From DATBJG01 sp963790545 (GTDB taxonomy: Bacteria > Acidobacteriota > Vicinamibacteria > Vicinamibacterales > JAMQPK01): a stretch of DNA of 64,000 nucleotides. Positions 45,934 through 55,184 of the stretch are shown here, piece after piece. The stretch's first letter is position 1; the number at the start of each line of letters is the position of its first letter. The notes beneath the pieces were generated by a model. That model was not told where the DNA came from. It did no database searches and was given only the letters and a program-made list of their open reading frames with translations. A program made the translations under genes and the position numbers. Where the stretch lies: NCBI GenBank assembly GCA_963790545.1, contig CAWBPA010000016.1, positions 186,001 through 250,000 of the forward strand. Direction: 5' to 3'.

Positions 45934-46923
45934 TCATCGCACGAGCAGCTCGAACAGCGGGCTCTTCCAATAGTTCGGGTACGACGTTGGATTCTTGATG
46001 AGGCTGAAATCGGTGAGGCTTCCCGAATCTCCTCCCCACATCGTGTACCAGTACACACGCTCGGCGCGAAGGTAGGCCCGCAGCAACGGATACTTCTCTC
46101 TCACGAAGGGAATGTGGAGCGCAGGGTCTTGTACGCCGGACTCTGTCACCCACACTCGAAATCTCCTCAAGGGACCACCGAGAAGGCCACTGTACTGGCT
46201 CGCACTTTCAGGATCGTAAGCATTCACGGCAACGATGACCTTCCCCGGGTCCATCTCTGTCAACCCCATCCTCGCCATGGTCTCGAGCTCGCCGGGCCCG
46301 TGGAGCCCGGACCCGAGCGTTGACTGAGTCAACAAAATCGCGCGTCCGGGGTGGCGGCTCTGCACGTGGTCGTACACCCGCTGGAAGACCGCCATGTACT
46401 GCTCGATGCCGATCGTCGGTCCCGTACTCGGCAGAATGGTCGTGACCTCATTGCCAATCTGAAAATATCGGATCTCCGGGTAGGCCGCGAGGATGCCGTC
46501 AATCTCGTGCTCGATGTCCGGCTCGAACAAATACTCGTTCCCGATCAAGCCCAACAGTTCGAGTCCGAGTCCACCTAGTGCTTTGATGGTCTGATCGCCA
46601 GAATTCTGATTGCTCTTGTTGATCTCGACTCGCAGGCCGATCACTCGACCCGCACGCCGCAGCGCGGACAGCGCGTCGCGGTACGCGTCAATCGCGCGGC
46701 CATCGATGTGCACGCCGACGTACGGCGACCATTTCAACCCGACATCCTCCGCGAGCTGGGGATCGACCAACCCTGCGGGACTTGGGGCCATCGGCGAGAG
46801 AGTGCTGGTGTCCTCGCATGCGGCACCGAGGGCAAGAACCAGCAGAGACACACCAAGGGCGGAAACTGGACAATTTGCAATTCCAGACCGTGGAGACCGG
46901 AACCGAGGGAACAACTCTACCAA
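45934..46923 (-). CDS. Glycoside hydrolase-like lipoprotein (clan A-type barrel)
   Basis: A lipoprotein signal (LLVLALGAACED) anchors a TIM-barrel with the two-glutamate pattern of clan GH-A: acid/base in YFQIGNEVTTI and nucleophile in RVWVTESGVQD, with NAYDPESASQYSG between. The mature start LKWSPYVGVHID fits the first strand. The start codon is uncertain (TTG 46923). The family cannot be given without a search. The barrel and GT-C-like genes downstream suggest handling of a surface or secreted glycan. Confidence 0.7.
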   Translation of the reverse strand: MVELFPRFRSPRSGIANCPVSALGVSLLVLALGAACEDTSTLSPMAPSPAGLVDPQLAEDVGLKWSPYVGVHIDGRAIDAYRDALSALRRAGRVIGLRVEINKSNQNSGDQTIKALGGLGLELLGLIGNEYLFEPDIEHEIDGILAAYPEIRYFQIGNEVTTILPSTGPTIGIEQYMAVFQRVYDHVQSRHPGRAILLTQSTLGSGLHGPGELETMARMGLTEMDPGKVIVAVNAYDPESASQYSGLLGGPLRRFRVWVTESGVQDPALHIPFVREKYPLLRAYLRAERVYWYTMWGGDSGSLTDFSLIKNPTSYPNYWKSPLFELLVR

Positions 46924-47058
46924 TGGAAGCCCGGGCTAGCCTTCTCTGGCGCTGGACTCGAACACGAGCACTGTACCACGACTTCCGGCTCGGTCAAGCG
47001 CAACCGATTTTTGGCGATCAAGCCCGTGTCAATGTATCGTTTGCAGAACCGATCGCCG

Positions 47059-47325
47059 ATGACTATCGTCAGGGTGCTGCTGGTCGTGTTGGTCGTCGCA
47101 CCGCTCGTCGGTGCGCTCGTGCAGTACTGGTGGCCTGACGACTGGCCGATGTGGCTGGGCAATTACCTGGCTATCGCGGTCGCGGGGCTGGTCCTCGTGG
47201 TGGGAGTCCCGAGGATCCGGCGCAACTTTCGGGGCTGGCGCATTGTCGCGCTTGGGTTCGGCATCGTGGCAGGCGCGGTGCTCTTCTATGTAGTTTATCT
47301 GATGGTGGGGCTGAACCCCGAGTGA
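47059..47325 (+). CDS. Small membrane protein
   Basis: The product has three hydrophobic segments (LLVVLVVAPLVGALVQYWW, AIAVAGLVLVVGVPRI, GFGIVAGAVLFYVVYLM) and DDWPMWLGNY between the first two. ATG 47059 is chosen at the hydrophobic start. The WPxWLG segment also occurs in the membrane protein at 21525. Function unknown. Confidence 0.55.
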   Translation: MTIVRVLLVVLVVAPLVGALVQYWWPDDWPMWLGNYLAIAVAGLVLVVGVPRIRRNFRGWRIVALGFGIVAGAVLFYVVYLMVGLNPE

Positions 47326-47334
47326 CTTGAGTAC

Positions 47335-48036
47335 CTAGCCGTACGACACACCCGGATAGATCAGATTGATGGCGGCCAGGAAAATCGGGCTGAAGACCAC
47401 GTCGAACAGTTGCCAGGCGGCAACCATGCCAATCATTCCGAGTGCTGGAGAGGTCATGAGAAACCGCTGGTAGCGAGCGGCGGTTTGCTCTCCAAGCACC
47501 AGCAGAATCGCCGCGCTTCCGTCGAGCGGTGGCAGCGGCAACATGTTGAGGCATGCGAGCATCAGGTTGAGCGAGAAGAACACGCTCACGAGAAACGCCA
47601 CACCCGGCCAGGCGCCGGCCGACTGACTGGCCACGACGGACTCGAAATTTACCGTGTCGGGCGGATAGAACACGCCAACGAGAGTCCCCGCCTTAATCAC
47701 CATCACACAAATCAGAACGATCGCGAGGTTCGCGGCCGGGCCTGCCACGGCCATCCACCCCGCACGGCGCGGGTAGCGTAGGGCCCAATCTGGATCGTAG
47801 GGCGCGCTTGCAAAGCCGAACGGCCATCCCGAAAGCAGCGTGGACAACACGGGCAGGAAGACCATCCCGAACGGCTCGCGACGGATATGCGGCCGCGGAT
47901 CGAGCGAAACCTGTCCGCCGTGATACGCGGTGAGATCGCCGCCAAGCTTCGCGGCCCAGGCGTGAGCGGCCTCGTGGGCTGTCGCGGAGAGCAGGAACGC
48001 CATGTAATAAACGATGCCGTTTCCAAGGTCGGGCAT
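47335..48036 (-). CDS. Site-2 protease-like M50 metalloprotease
   Basis: Intramembrane zinc protease: HEAAH at residues 21-25 in the first helix (SATAHEAAHAWAAKL) and the C-terminal ligand motif LPLPPLDGSAAILL near residue 170. The protein has about six helices and the compact form without PDZ domains. Members of this group often release membrane-bound factors. No substrate is suggested by the neighbours. Start 48036 is chosen because the HExxH helix follows the first few residues as in relatives. Confidence 0.85.
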   Translation of the reverse strand: MPDLGNGIVYYMAFLLSATAHEAAHAWAAKLGGDLTAYHGGQVSLDPRPHIRREPFGMVFLPVLSTLLSGWPFGFASAPYDPDWALRYPRRAGWMAVAGPAANLAIVLICVMVIKAGTLVGVFYPPDTVNFESVVASQSAGAWPGVAFLVSVFFSLNLMLACLNMLPLPPLDGSAAILLVLGEQTAARYQRFLMTSPALGMIGMVAAWQLFDVVFSPIFLAAINLIYPGVSYG

Positions 48037-48097
48037 GGCCAGTACACTAGGTATCGGCGACAGCGATATCTGCCTGCAACAGCCGACGGAGGGCCAC

Positions 48098-48733
48098 GTG
48101 AAGCGGCAAGACGGGGCGGTCGTCCTGGTCCTGATGGTGATCGGTGCCATGACAGCGGTGGCACTGGTGGCGGTTCTGGATCGGCGATCGAAGGAGCACG
48201 TCGTTCACGCTCAGTTCTGGTTCGACAACGTGACGTTCGAAGTACCGGGTCTGCGAGAGCCAATCCGCAAAGAGGAACAGCAGGCTCTGCAGTTGTCAGC
48301 ATTGACAGAACTCCGCACGGCGTACCGCGGTCTGCGAGTCACCTTTTCAGATCATCCGGGCGGGTTCTATCGGGTTCGTGTCATTCAGCAGTACCCATCA
48401 CGTCCAGGGCCTGCGGGACCGGTGGGACAATCACGCTCGATGGGACCGTTCGGAGGCGAGGGTTCGGTAAGCTTTCAGGCGGTTGCTGCGATGGTCGTTC
48501 ACTATGCGCCGCCCGATGCTGGCCGCGCGGTGCTCATTGACGGCATTGCAAAGGGGATTGGTCGCACGGCGGCACACGAATTTGGCCACCAGATTCTCTT
48601 TGGAGACCGGGTGCCCGAAAGCGTGGACCCACAGAGCTACGAGTATGAGAAGGCCGACCGAGCCGAACAGTACTTCGGCTCGATGCACTGGGACACAGCG
48701 TGGCCGTTCCTGGTGAAGAAGCTTGGGCGGTAG
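48098..48733 (+). CDS. Membrane-anchored zincin-like protein
   Basis: GGAGGG precedes GTG 48098. A single N-terminal anchor (GAVVLVLMVIGAMTAVALVA) is followed by an extracytoplasmic domain with AAHEFGHQILFGDR, an HExxH motif of zincins, preceded by a long acidic region. It is divergent from the M50 protease, whose start is 61 bp away, so the pair may share a regulatory region. Together with 47335 and 29455 there are three small zinc-protease-like genes in the window. Substrate unknown. Confidence 0.72.
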   Translation: MKRQDGAVVLVLMVIGAMTAVALVAVLDRRSKEHVVHAQFWFDNVTFEVPGLREPIRKEEQQALQLSALTELRTAYRGLRVTFSDHPGGFYRVRVIQQYPSRPGPAGPVGQSRSMGPFGGEGSVSFQAVAAMVVHYAPPDAGRAVLIDGIAKGIGRTAAHEFGHQILFGDRVPESVDPQSYEYEKADRAEQYFGSMHWDTAWPFLVKKLGR

Positions 48734-48749
48734 CGGTGAACCAATCCAG

Positions 48750-48974
48750 TTACGAAAGGCGTGAAAGTCTGTCCGAGTCTTCGTCGTAGTGATAGAAAGC
48801 GCCACAAGCAGAACAGGTCACACCCAGAATCGTAATCTCACCGGGCGGATCGCTCTCGTTGGGCAACCGGCCGAATCCCGGCGTCGGTGCGCTCACCCGA
48901 AGCTCGCCGCTGCAGAGTTTTCCATTCACCATCTGCTCACACGATCGGCTGATGATGTCCCCTACTGCCGCCAT
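48750..48974 (-). CDS. Small zinc-binding hypothetical protein
   Basis: The 74-residue product has cysteine pairs CEQMVNGKLC and CSACGAFYHYDED, suggesting a zinc ribbon, and otherwise polar sequence. Start 48974 is chosen because the protein-like sequence begins there. It converges on the zincin-like gene. Function unknown. Confidence 0.5.
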   Translation of the reverse strand: MAAVGDIISRSCEQMVNGKLCSGELRVSAPTPGFGRLPNESDPPGEITILGVTCSACGAFYHYDEDSDRLSRLS

Positions 48975-49067
48975 AGCTCCTCCTGAACGCCCATTCAATC
49001 CAGGCAATCGGTCCAAGGACCGAGCGTCAGCGTGAAAAGGTAGCACGGGGAGCCTCGTCAGCGTCGA

Positions 49068-49454
49068 CTATTGCACAGCCTCTGACTGTGCAAACATGAG
49101 GATCTGCTGCCAGACGATCGTGGTCTCGAACAGAAGCGTAATGGAATAGGAACCAACCGAGGAGACGGCAAAGGAAACCTGCACGGCAGCTTGGCCTCTG
49201 CCCGAGGCTGGCGAGGTGACCAGCCTCGACTCGAACCACAGGAGCCGTCCCGCTTCGGACCTGACCTCCGTGGCAATGGGGAACGTGTAACCTGCGGGCG
49301 CCTCGAACGAAAAGACGACCCATGCCGCATAGAGACGCGGCAAATGCTTGAGACAGAGCTCCTGGCGGTTAGCGATAGGCTTGGCAATCTTGACAATTCG
49401 GGTGTTGCTCCGGGTGACCCGTTCTGTGAAGACGGCGGCTGTCAAGGCAACCAT
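49068..49454 (-). CDS. Hypothetical beta-sandwich protein
   Basis: The product has segments that resemble a small beta-sandwich (RLYAAWVVFSFEAPAGYTFP, LVTSPASGRGQAAVQVSFAV, SSVGSYSITLLFE). DUF6941-like proteins have this layout, but I cannot confirm membership. ATG 49454 gives a 128-residue product. It lies downstream of the large permease in the same orientation. Confidence 0.5.
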   Translation of the reverse strand: MVALTAAVFTERVTRSNTRIVKIAKPIANRQELCLKHLPRLYAAWVVFSFEAPAGYTFPIATEVRSEAGRLLWFESRLVTSPASGRGQAAVQVSFAVSSVGSYSITLLFETTIVWQQILMFAQSEAVQ

Positions 49455-49543
49455 AGGGCCACAGGATCTCACCCGTCCGCGCCACTGCCAATGGCCCAAC
49501 CGGCGTAGTCCGCGCGTAGTCGACTCGTCCAGGCGTCGGAAAA

Positions 49544-51982
49544 CTACTCGTAGCGAATGGCGACGATGGGATCGACCTTTGTCGCACGGAGGGCCGGCAA
49601 ATACGACGCCAGCAGACCGACCAGCATCAGCACGCCAGCCACAACCGTGTACGTCAACAAATCCCGCGGCTGAATCTCGAAGAGCAGGCTGGCCAGGATG
49701 GAGGACGCGCCAATCGCGCCCGCCACACCCAGCGCGACTCCGGCCAGGCAGACAGCTACCGCACGACCGAGGATCAGCCACATGACATCGCGTCGGGCCG
49801 CCCCCAGGGCGATGCGCACACCAATCTCACGCACTCGTTGTCGCACGTTGAACGCCATCACACCGTACAGGCCAATCGCCGCCAGGAGGAGCGCAATTGC
49901 GGCAAAGACCGCGACGAACGCCATGTATCGCCGTGGAGTGTCTACCGACTCGACAACGGCCTCGTCCATCGACCCGAGCGCGAAGAGCGGAATTGTCGGA
50001 TCGACCTGCCGAATGGCAGCCCGAACCGGCGCGGCCAGCGCGTTCGGGTTCCCTGCACTTCGAACGACAAGGCTGAAGGATCTCCGAGAGAAGCGCCAGA
50101 ACGGCGGCGGGGTCTGCAGGTGCGACACGAACAGCTCGGGCTCGGTCGGCGCACGCGGGCTGAAGTGCTTGGCGTCGCTGACGATGCCGACAATCGTCGC
50201 GGGCATCGGGCTGTCGTCGTCGGTCTTCAACTGCTGGCCGATCGGATCTTCGTTGGGCCAATACCGCCGGGCTGCGGTCTCGTTGATCACGGCAACCCGC
50301 GGGGTATCGGCGCGGTCCTCTGCTGTAAACGTGCGCCCCCTCATCACGCGGATGCCAAGCGTGCGAAAGTAATCCGGGGTCACCGCACGATTGAAAAACA
50401 TCGTCAGGTTCTCCCGAACCAATGGGCGATCCTCAATCTGTGCGTACAAATTGAACCCCGGTTCGCGCAGCGGTAGGTGCGACGAGGCGGCGGCGCTCGT
50501 GACGCCCGGCAACGCGGCAAGTCGATCGGTGGCAATCTGGATAAAGCGGCCAACCTCTTCTGGTCCCGCATAGCGAGCCTGCGGCAGCGACACGCGCAGG
50601 GCCAACAGCCCCTGAGGCTCAAAACCCAGGTCAACCGCTCCCAGGCGGGCGAAGCTCCGCACGAGCAGTCCGGCCCCGACGAGCAGAATCAGGGCGAGCG
50701 CCAGCTCTGCCACGACGAGCATCGAGCCCAGTCGCTGGCGATGGTGACTCGCTGTTCCGCGTGCCGTGTCCTGCAGCGTGTGCTGCGGGTTGGCACGCGT
50801 GCTGTACCAGGCCGGCATGATGCCGAAGAGCAGGCCCGTGACAATCGTGCTGAACGCGGTGAACGCCAGCACCTGCCCGTCAACTGTCGCCTCGCCCAGG
50901 CGTGGCACGTTCGCAGGCAACCACCGCAGCATCAGGCCTCCAACCCAGATGGTGAGGAGCACCGCCAGAGCGCCGCCCAACCCTGCGAGCAGCAAGCTTT
51001 CAGTCAGGGCCTGGCGGATGAGACGCGAGCGACTCGCGCCGAGCGCCGCACGAATGGCAATTTCGCGCTGCCGCATCATCGATCGCGAGAGCAGAAGATT
51101 GGCGATGTTCACGCAGGCAATGAGCAAAATCACGGCGACAGCCGCGAAAAGGATCAGGAGTGGGCGTCGAACGTCGCCCACCAGTGCTTCCTGCACAGGC
51201 ACGGTCAGCGCAAGAATTCCGGCGTTCGATCCCGGTCGGATTGTTTGCAGGCGCTTTGCGATACCCGCCATTTCCGCCGTTGCCTGCTCGACAGTGACGC
51301 CGGACTTCATGCGGGCTATGACCGTCAGAAAGTGGCTGCCGGGAGCGGCCAGTTCAGCCGCGGTCAAAGCGAGCGGGACGTAGATTTGTTGCGTGAATCG
51401 AATCTGCGGGGTCCGCCCGAATTCCGCGGAGGCAGGGACGACACCAATGATGGTGTAGGGCTCGTCGTCCAGCGTCAGCCACTGCCCCAGAATGTTCCGA
51501 TCGCTCTCAAAGCGGTCTCGCCAGAGTGTTTCGCTCAGCAAAACCGTTCGGGCCGTTCCGAACCGATCGTCGCTCTCCTGGAAGTCGCGGCCGAACAAGG
51601 GTTGTAGACCAAGCACACGGAAATAGTCGGCAGACACGCGTAATCCGGTCAGACGCTCAGCTTCACCTCGTCCCGTCATCGCAACCCCCAATGGCGCTGA
51701 CGCGGCGATGTGCCGGAATACGCGCTGGTCTCGCCGCCAGTCGAGGAAATCAGGAGCGGAGGCGTTCATGTTGCGAATGTCACGGACGGTTTCCCGAACG
51801 AACACGACATTCTCCGGCTCCGGTAACGGCAGCGGCCGCAGCAGCACCCCGTTGATACCGGTGAAGATGATGGCGTTTCCCCCAATGCTCAACATCAGGG
51901 TCAGGAGAACTACGGCTGTAAATCCAGGTGTCGTGGCCAACAGCCGGCCGGCGTGGCGAACGTCTTGGACGAGTCCGGCCAT
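49544..51982 (-). CDS. MacB/FtsX-type duplicated permease (ADOP-like)
   Basis: The 812-residue product has the layout of acidobacterial duplicated orphan permeases: an N-terminal MacB-type periplasmic domain (IIGVVPASAEFGRTPQIRFT), a first FtsX segment (RPLLILFAAVAVILLIACVN, IANLLLSRSMMRQREIAIRA), a second MacB domain (VINETAARRYWPNEDPIGQQ) and a second FtsX segment (RRYMAFVAVFAAIALLLAAI, REIGVRIALGAARRDV). No ABC ATPase is adjacent, as usual for ADOP. Probably exports or senses a substrate through a remote ATPase. Intact. Confidence 0.9.
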   Translation of the reverse strand: MAGLVQDVRHAGRLLATTPGFTAVVLLTLMLSIGGNAIIFTGINGVLLRPLPLPEPENVVFVRETVRDIRNMNASAPDFLDWRRDQRVFRHIAASAPLGVAMTGRGEAERLTGLRVSADYFRVLGLQPLFGRDFQESDDRFGTARTVLLSETLWRDRFESDRNILGQWLTLDDEPYTIIGVVPASAEFGRTPQIRFTQQIYVPLALTAAELAAPGSHFLTVIARMKSGVTVEQATAEMAGIAKRLQTIRPGSNAGILALTVPVQEALVGDVRRPLLILFAAVAVILLIACVNIANLLLSRSMMRQREIAIRAALGASRSRLIRQALTESLLLAGLGGALAVLLTIWVGGLMLRWLPANVPRLGEATVDGQVLAFTAFSTIVTGLLFGIMPAWYSTRANPQHTLQDTARGTASHHRQRLGSMLVVAELALALILLVGAGLLVRSFARLGAVDLGFEPQGLLALRVSLPQARYAGPEEVGRFIQIATDRLAALPGVTSAAASSHLPLREPGFNLYAQIEDRPLVRENLTMFFNRAVTPDYFRTLGIRVMRGRTFTAEDRADTPRVAVINETAARRYWPNEDPIGQQLKTDDDSPMPATIVGIVSDAKHFSPRAPTEPELFVSHLQTPPPFWRFSRRSFSLVVRSAGNPNALAAPVRAAIRQVDPTIPLFALGSMDEAVVESVDTPRRYMAFVAVFAAIALLLAAIGLYGVMAFNVRQRVREIGVRIALGAARRDVMWLILGRAVAVCLAGVALGVAGAIGASSILASLLFEIQPRDLLTYTVVAGVLMLVGLLASYLPALRATKVDPIVAIRYE

Positions 51983-52180
51983 GGCAAGCCTCCGGGAAAG
52001 TTTTCGCGAGGGCGTGTGAGGATCAACTCACGTGCCGACGCCGATGGCCACAATCAGCGCCTTTCCTCTCGGATTTCGTTCGTCAGTGGGACAGAGCGTC
52101 CCATGGGCGAACGCGGCCGTGGGTTGCGTTTGGGTTGTCGCGACCGATCCGGCGGCGGTGCGTAGGTACCATGCGCCACT

Positions 52181-52816
52181 ATGTCGGTGGAATCCTGGCT
52201 GCTGTTCTGCGTAACCGATACAGTATTGTGCTTCACGCCTGGACCAGCGGTTCTCCTGGTCGTGTCTCTCTCACTGGCGCGCGGTGCGCGGGCAGGCTTC
52301 AGAGCGAGCCTGGGCATTCTGTCGGCCAATGCAATGTACTTCACGATCTCGGCCACGAGTCTTGGAGCGTTGCTGCTGGCGTCGTGGGAGCTGTTCACGA
52401 TTGTCAAATGGTGCGGCGCGGCATACCTGATGTGGACCGGTGCGCGCATGCTCTTCCCGGCACAGAGCGGGCTGTCGGCAACGCCAGTTGAACCCAATAC
52501 CGACTCGAACCGTCTCGGTTCCTTCTCGTCAGGGTTATTGACCCAGGGCGCCAATCCCAAGGCGCTGGTTTTCTTCACGGCCATCCTGCCACAGTTCATC
52601 GATCCCGCGGGGCCGATCGGGATCCAGCTCGTGATTCTGGGTACGAGTTCGATCGTGATTGAATTCGTCGTGCTTGGGATTTATACGTGGGCCTGTCACC
52701 AGAGCCGAGGCTGGGTACGGCAGTCACGGTTTGCGGCGCCATTGGAGCGTGTCGGCGGCGCGCTCCTCATTGGCGCCGGGGCGCGGCTTGCCGCAACCGA
52801 TTGGCAGGCGCGCTAA
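52181..52816 (+). CDS. LysE/RhtB-type amino-acid exporter
   Basis: Six hydrophobic helices and the family's TM1 motif (CFTPGPAVLLVVSLSLARGA) are clear, followed by GFRASLGILSANAMYFTISA and the conserved SGLLTQGANPKALVFFTAI. These export amino acids or their derivatives driven by the proton gradient. The gene runs divergently from the permease with about 200 bp between them. Substrate specificity cannot be read from sequence. Confidence 0.9.
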   Translation: MSVESWLLFCVTDTVLCFTPGPAVLLVVSLSLARGARAGFRASLGILSANAMYFTISATSLGALLLASWELFTIVKWCGAAYLMWTGARMLFPAQSGLSATPVEPNTDSNRLGSFSSGLLTQGANPKALVFFTAILPQFIDPAGPIGIQLVILGTSSIVIEFVVLGIYTWACHQSRGWVRQSRFAAPLERVGGALLIGAGARLAATDWQAR

Positions 52817-52895
52817 CGGTCCCCCAACACTGCTTCGTTTTTCCTCGATCTCGGGCGATAATTTGTGCCGATCACAACTTCACGGAGGGGCACGA

Positions 52896-53297
52896 ATGAT
52901 TGGGCGAACTTTGGGATGTGTCGTCTTGTGCGCGTGGCTGGTGGCCGGTGGCTCGTTGCAGGCTCATCACTCCCTCGCCGGCGTCTACGAAATGAAAAAG
53001 GAAGCGGAGGTGTCAGGGACGCTCACAAAAATACAGTTCGTGAACCCCCACGGCTCGATGACTATCGCGGTCAAGAACCCGGACGGCTCCACAACCGACT
53101 GGGTATTTACGACTGGCTCCGCCACGACCCTCGCGGAACGAGGGATCGGTAAGAACTCGAATGTTCTCAAGGCCGGAGACACCATTAGCGCGAAGTTCAT
53201 TCCGGCGAGGAACGGTAGCCCGTTGGGGTTTCTCAAGTCGATTACCACGGCGGACGGGAAGGTAATCGTAATCTCCCTCGGTAACCCCAATGACTAG
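52896..53297 (+). CDS. DUF6152-family exported protein, copy 1
   Basis: GGAGGGG precedes ATG 52896. A signal peptide (LGCVVLCAWLVAGGSLQA) is followed immediately by HHSLAGVYE, so the mature protein would start at a His-His pair if cleaved at the alanine. The rest is a beta-barrel-like domain: GTLTKIQFVNPHGSMTIAV, DWVFTTGSATTLAERGI and LKAGDTISAKFIPARNGSP. The 580-residue gene follows 17 bp later. A second copy at 59801 has the same organisation. Function of DUF6152 is unknown. Confidence 0.85.
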   Translation: MIGRTLGCVVLCAWLVAGGSLQAHHSLAGVYEMKKEAEVSGTLTKIQFVNPHGSMTIAVKNPDGSTTDWVFTTGSATTLAERGIGKNSNVLKAGDTISAKFIPARNGSPLGFLKSITTADGKVIVISLGNPND

Positions 53298-53314
53298 ACA
53301 AGGGGGGACCATCT

Positions 53315-55057
53315 ATGGCCTTTCGGCGAAACGCAATATGGACAAGGGTCGCGCTCGGACTCGTCCTCACGGTCAGCGGGCTGCTGACGGCCGGCCCGCA
53401 GGCGCAGTTCGGTGGTGGCCCGCCACCCTACACACCGGCGGCCGGCGCCAAGGACCTGCGGGCGGTGCTCTTCAACTGGACGTCATACACGGGCATGCTG
53501 CGGGGCATTGATGAACACGAGCTGATCGTCTCGCTCGAATATCAGGGGAACGGCACCATTCAGGTGGACGGGCAGCCCTGCACGCTGACGAAGTATCGCG
53601 TGAGTACCAATTACCAGACGCCAGGTCAGCGGATTCAGTACGCGTGCACCCGTGCCAACGGGCAAAAGTCTTCAAACGTCGAGGTCGTCAGCGGTCAGTA
53701 CGCCTGGAACGAAGACATCCCGGGTGCGGAGATCATCGCTGGAAAAGGCAAGGCCACCCCGATGCCAGGCGCTGTGCAGGAACGGCTCATCCGCCTGTGG
53801 GCAAGTCCTCAGGGCGCGCCCAAGGCCGCGTTGACTGGTGTATCGGAGACGGCCGAGTGGGGAGCCAACCCCGCCACGCTTTTGCAGGACGGTGTCACGA
53901 CGGCGGGACGGACGTCCTTGTCGTGGGAAGCGGGTAAGCCCATCGTGACGTTCCCGATTCCCGGTGTGCCGGGAGCGACGGCGACAGCCACGCTCGACGC
54001 GAAGTACATGGCTGAGCGCGTGGTGGTCAAAGACGGGTCGACCACCACCGAGTTCACCTACGGCGACTACCAGGACTGGAACAATCCGCTGAACAAAGTC
54101 GATGCGTTGTACGCCGGCAAGATGGTGGAGCGACGGAACGGCACGGTCGTCCGCGACCTGACGACGGTCGAGACGGAAACCGGCAGCGTGTATGTGGTCA
54201 TGCCAGTGCCCGCAAGCGTGCAGAAGGCGATCACGGTGACGGCGGTGGCGCCGCCCGCGAGGCGTCTGCCAACGCCCCCGGCATTTGGGAAGCCCGCGCC
54301 GGATCAGCCGACGCCGCGAACGGCCAACGGAAAACCCGACTTGACGGGCAACTGGCTCTTTCTTGGGTTCAACTGGCGCTACGGATTTCGCCGCTGCGGT
54401 CCGACGCAGCAGGAGGGCTGTACGCCGGTCATCAATCAAACAGCCGATTTCGAATTCGAAGCGCCTTCGCGGTTCGGGCCGAATCGCCCGCTGTACAAAC
54501 CTGAGCACTGGGACAAGATTCAGCAGCTGGACATGTGGACGAACAAGGAAGATCCGGTCATGACCTGTCAGCCGCTGGGCATTCCGCGGCAGGGCGCACC
54601 CCGGCGCATCATCCAGTCGGCGAACGACGTGGTTTTCTTCTACGGGCAATATGCCGATGGCGGCGGCGGACAGGGGGAATACCGCATCATCCCCACCGAC
54701 GGACGCAAACACGATCCCAAGAAGGCGATCCAGACCTTCTATTACGGGTACACCGTCGGAAACTGGGAAGGCGACACGCTGGTGCTCGACTCCATCTCGT
54801 TCGTCGACACGACATGGCTCGCGCGCGGCGGCTTCTTCCACTCCGATCAGATGCGCGTGGTGGAGAAATTCACGCGTAAAGGCAATGAAATCCTGTACAA
54901 AGTCACGGTCGAGGACCCCGAAGTGCTTGTCGAACCCTGGGTGATGGCGCCCCGAACAATGCGGCTGCTCCCGAATGCCGACGCGGGACTTCTGCCGGAG
55001 CGCGGTAACTGCGAGGTGTACGAGCTGAAGGACATCACCTCCCAGATTCGGCACTAG
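53315..55057 (+). CDS. 580-residue secreted protein of the WEGDTLV family, copy 1
   Basis: A signal peptide ends AGPQAQ. The N-terminal half (AVLFNWTSYTGMLRGIDEHE, DGQPCTLTKYRVSTNYQTPG, VEVVSGQYAWNEDIPGAEI) is a beta-rich domain of unknown type. The C-terminal half has PRTANGKPDLTGNWLFLGFN, a GVPRQG-like loop, GNWEGDTLVLDSISFVDTTW and GGFFHSDQMRVVEKFTRKGN. The paralogue at 57999 is similar over its whole length. It follows DUF6152 copy 1 by 17 bp, so the two form an operon. Probably periplasmic or surface-located. Confidence 0.85.
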   Translation: MAFRRNAIWTRVALGLVLTVSGLLTAGPQAQFGGGPPPYTPAAGAKDLRAVLFNWTSYTGMLRGIDEHELIVSLEYQGNGTIQVDGQPCTLTKYRVSTNYQTPGQRIQYACTRANGQKSSNVEVVSGQYAWNEDIPGAEIIAGKGKATPMPGAVQERLIRLWASPQGAPKAALTGVSETAEWGANPATLLQDGVTTAGRTSLSWEAGKPIVTFPIPGVPGATATATLDAKYMAERVVVKDGSTTTEFTYGDYQDWNNPLNKVDALYAGKMVERRNGTVVRDLTTVETETGSVYVVMPVPASVQKAITVTAVAPPARRLPTPPAFGKPAPDQPTPRTANGKPDLTGNWLFLGFNWRYGFRRCGPTQQEGCTPVINQTADFEFEAPSRFGPNRPLYKPEHWDKIQQLDMWTNKEDPVMTCQPLGIPRQGAPRRIIQSANDVVFFYGQYADGGGGQGEYRIIPTDGRKHDPKKAIQTFYYGYTVGNWEGDTLVLDSISFVDTTWLARGGFFHSDQMRVVEKFTRKGNEILYKVTVEDPEVLVEPWVMAPRTMRLLPNADAGLLPERGNCEVYELKDITSQIRH

Positions 55058-55179
55058 CCCTTCGACTCGCGTGATCGCGAGCTCGCTCAGGGCACATTCG
55101 ACTCGCCGTCCAGAGAGCCCGGCTCTGCCATGAGCGGGCCATGAGCGAGCCGTGCGCGAAGCGCACGGCGAGTCGAATG
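55057..55179. repeat. Nested palindromic repeat, family E, copy 1
   Basis: 55057-55093 is a hairpin with CTCGCG/CGCGAG at its centre and CCC/GGG ends, starting at the stop codon. Then CATTCGACTCGCCGT (55095-55109) pairs perfectly with ACGGCGAGTCGAATG (55165-55179), enclosing a second perfect hairpin GCCGTGCGC/GCGCACGGC (55149-55157, 55161-55169). The right half recurs at 56143-56192. It lies between convergent genes. Confidence 0.75.
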
Positions 55180-55184
55180 GCCGA

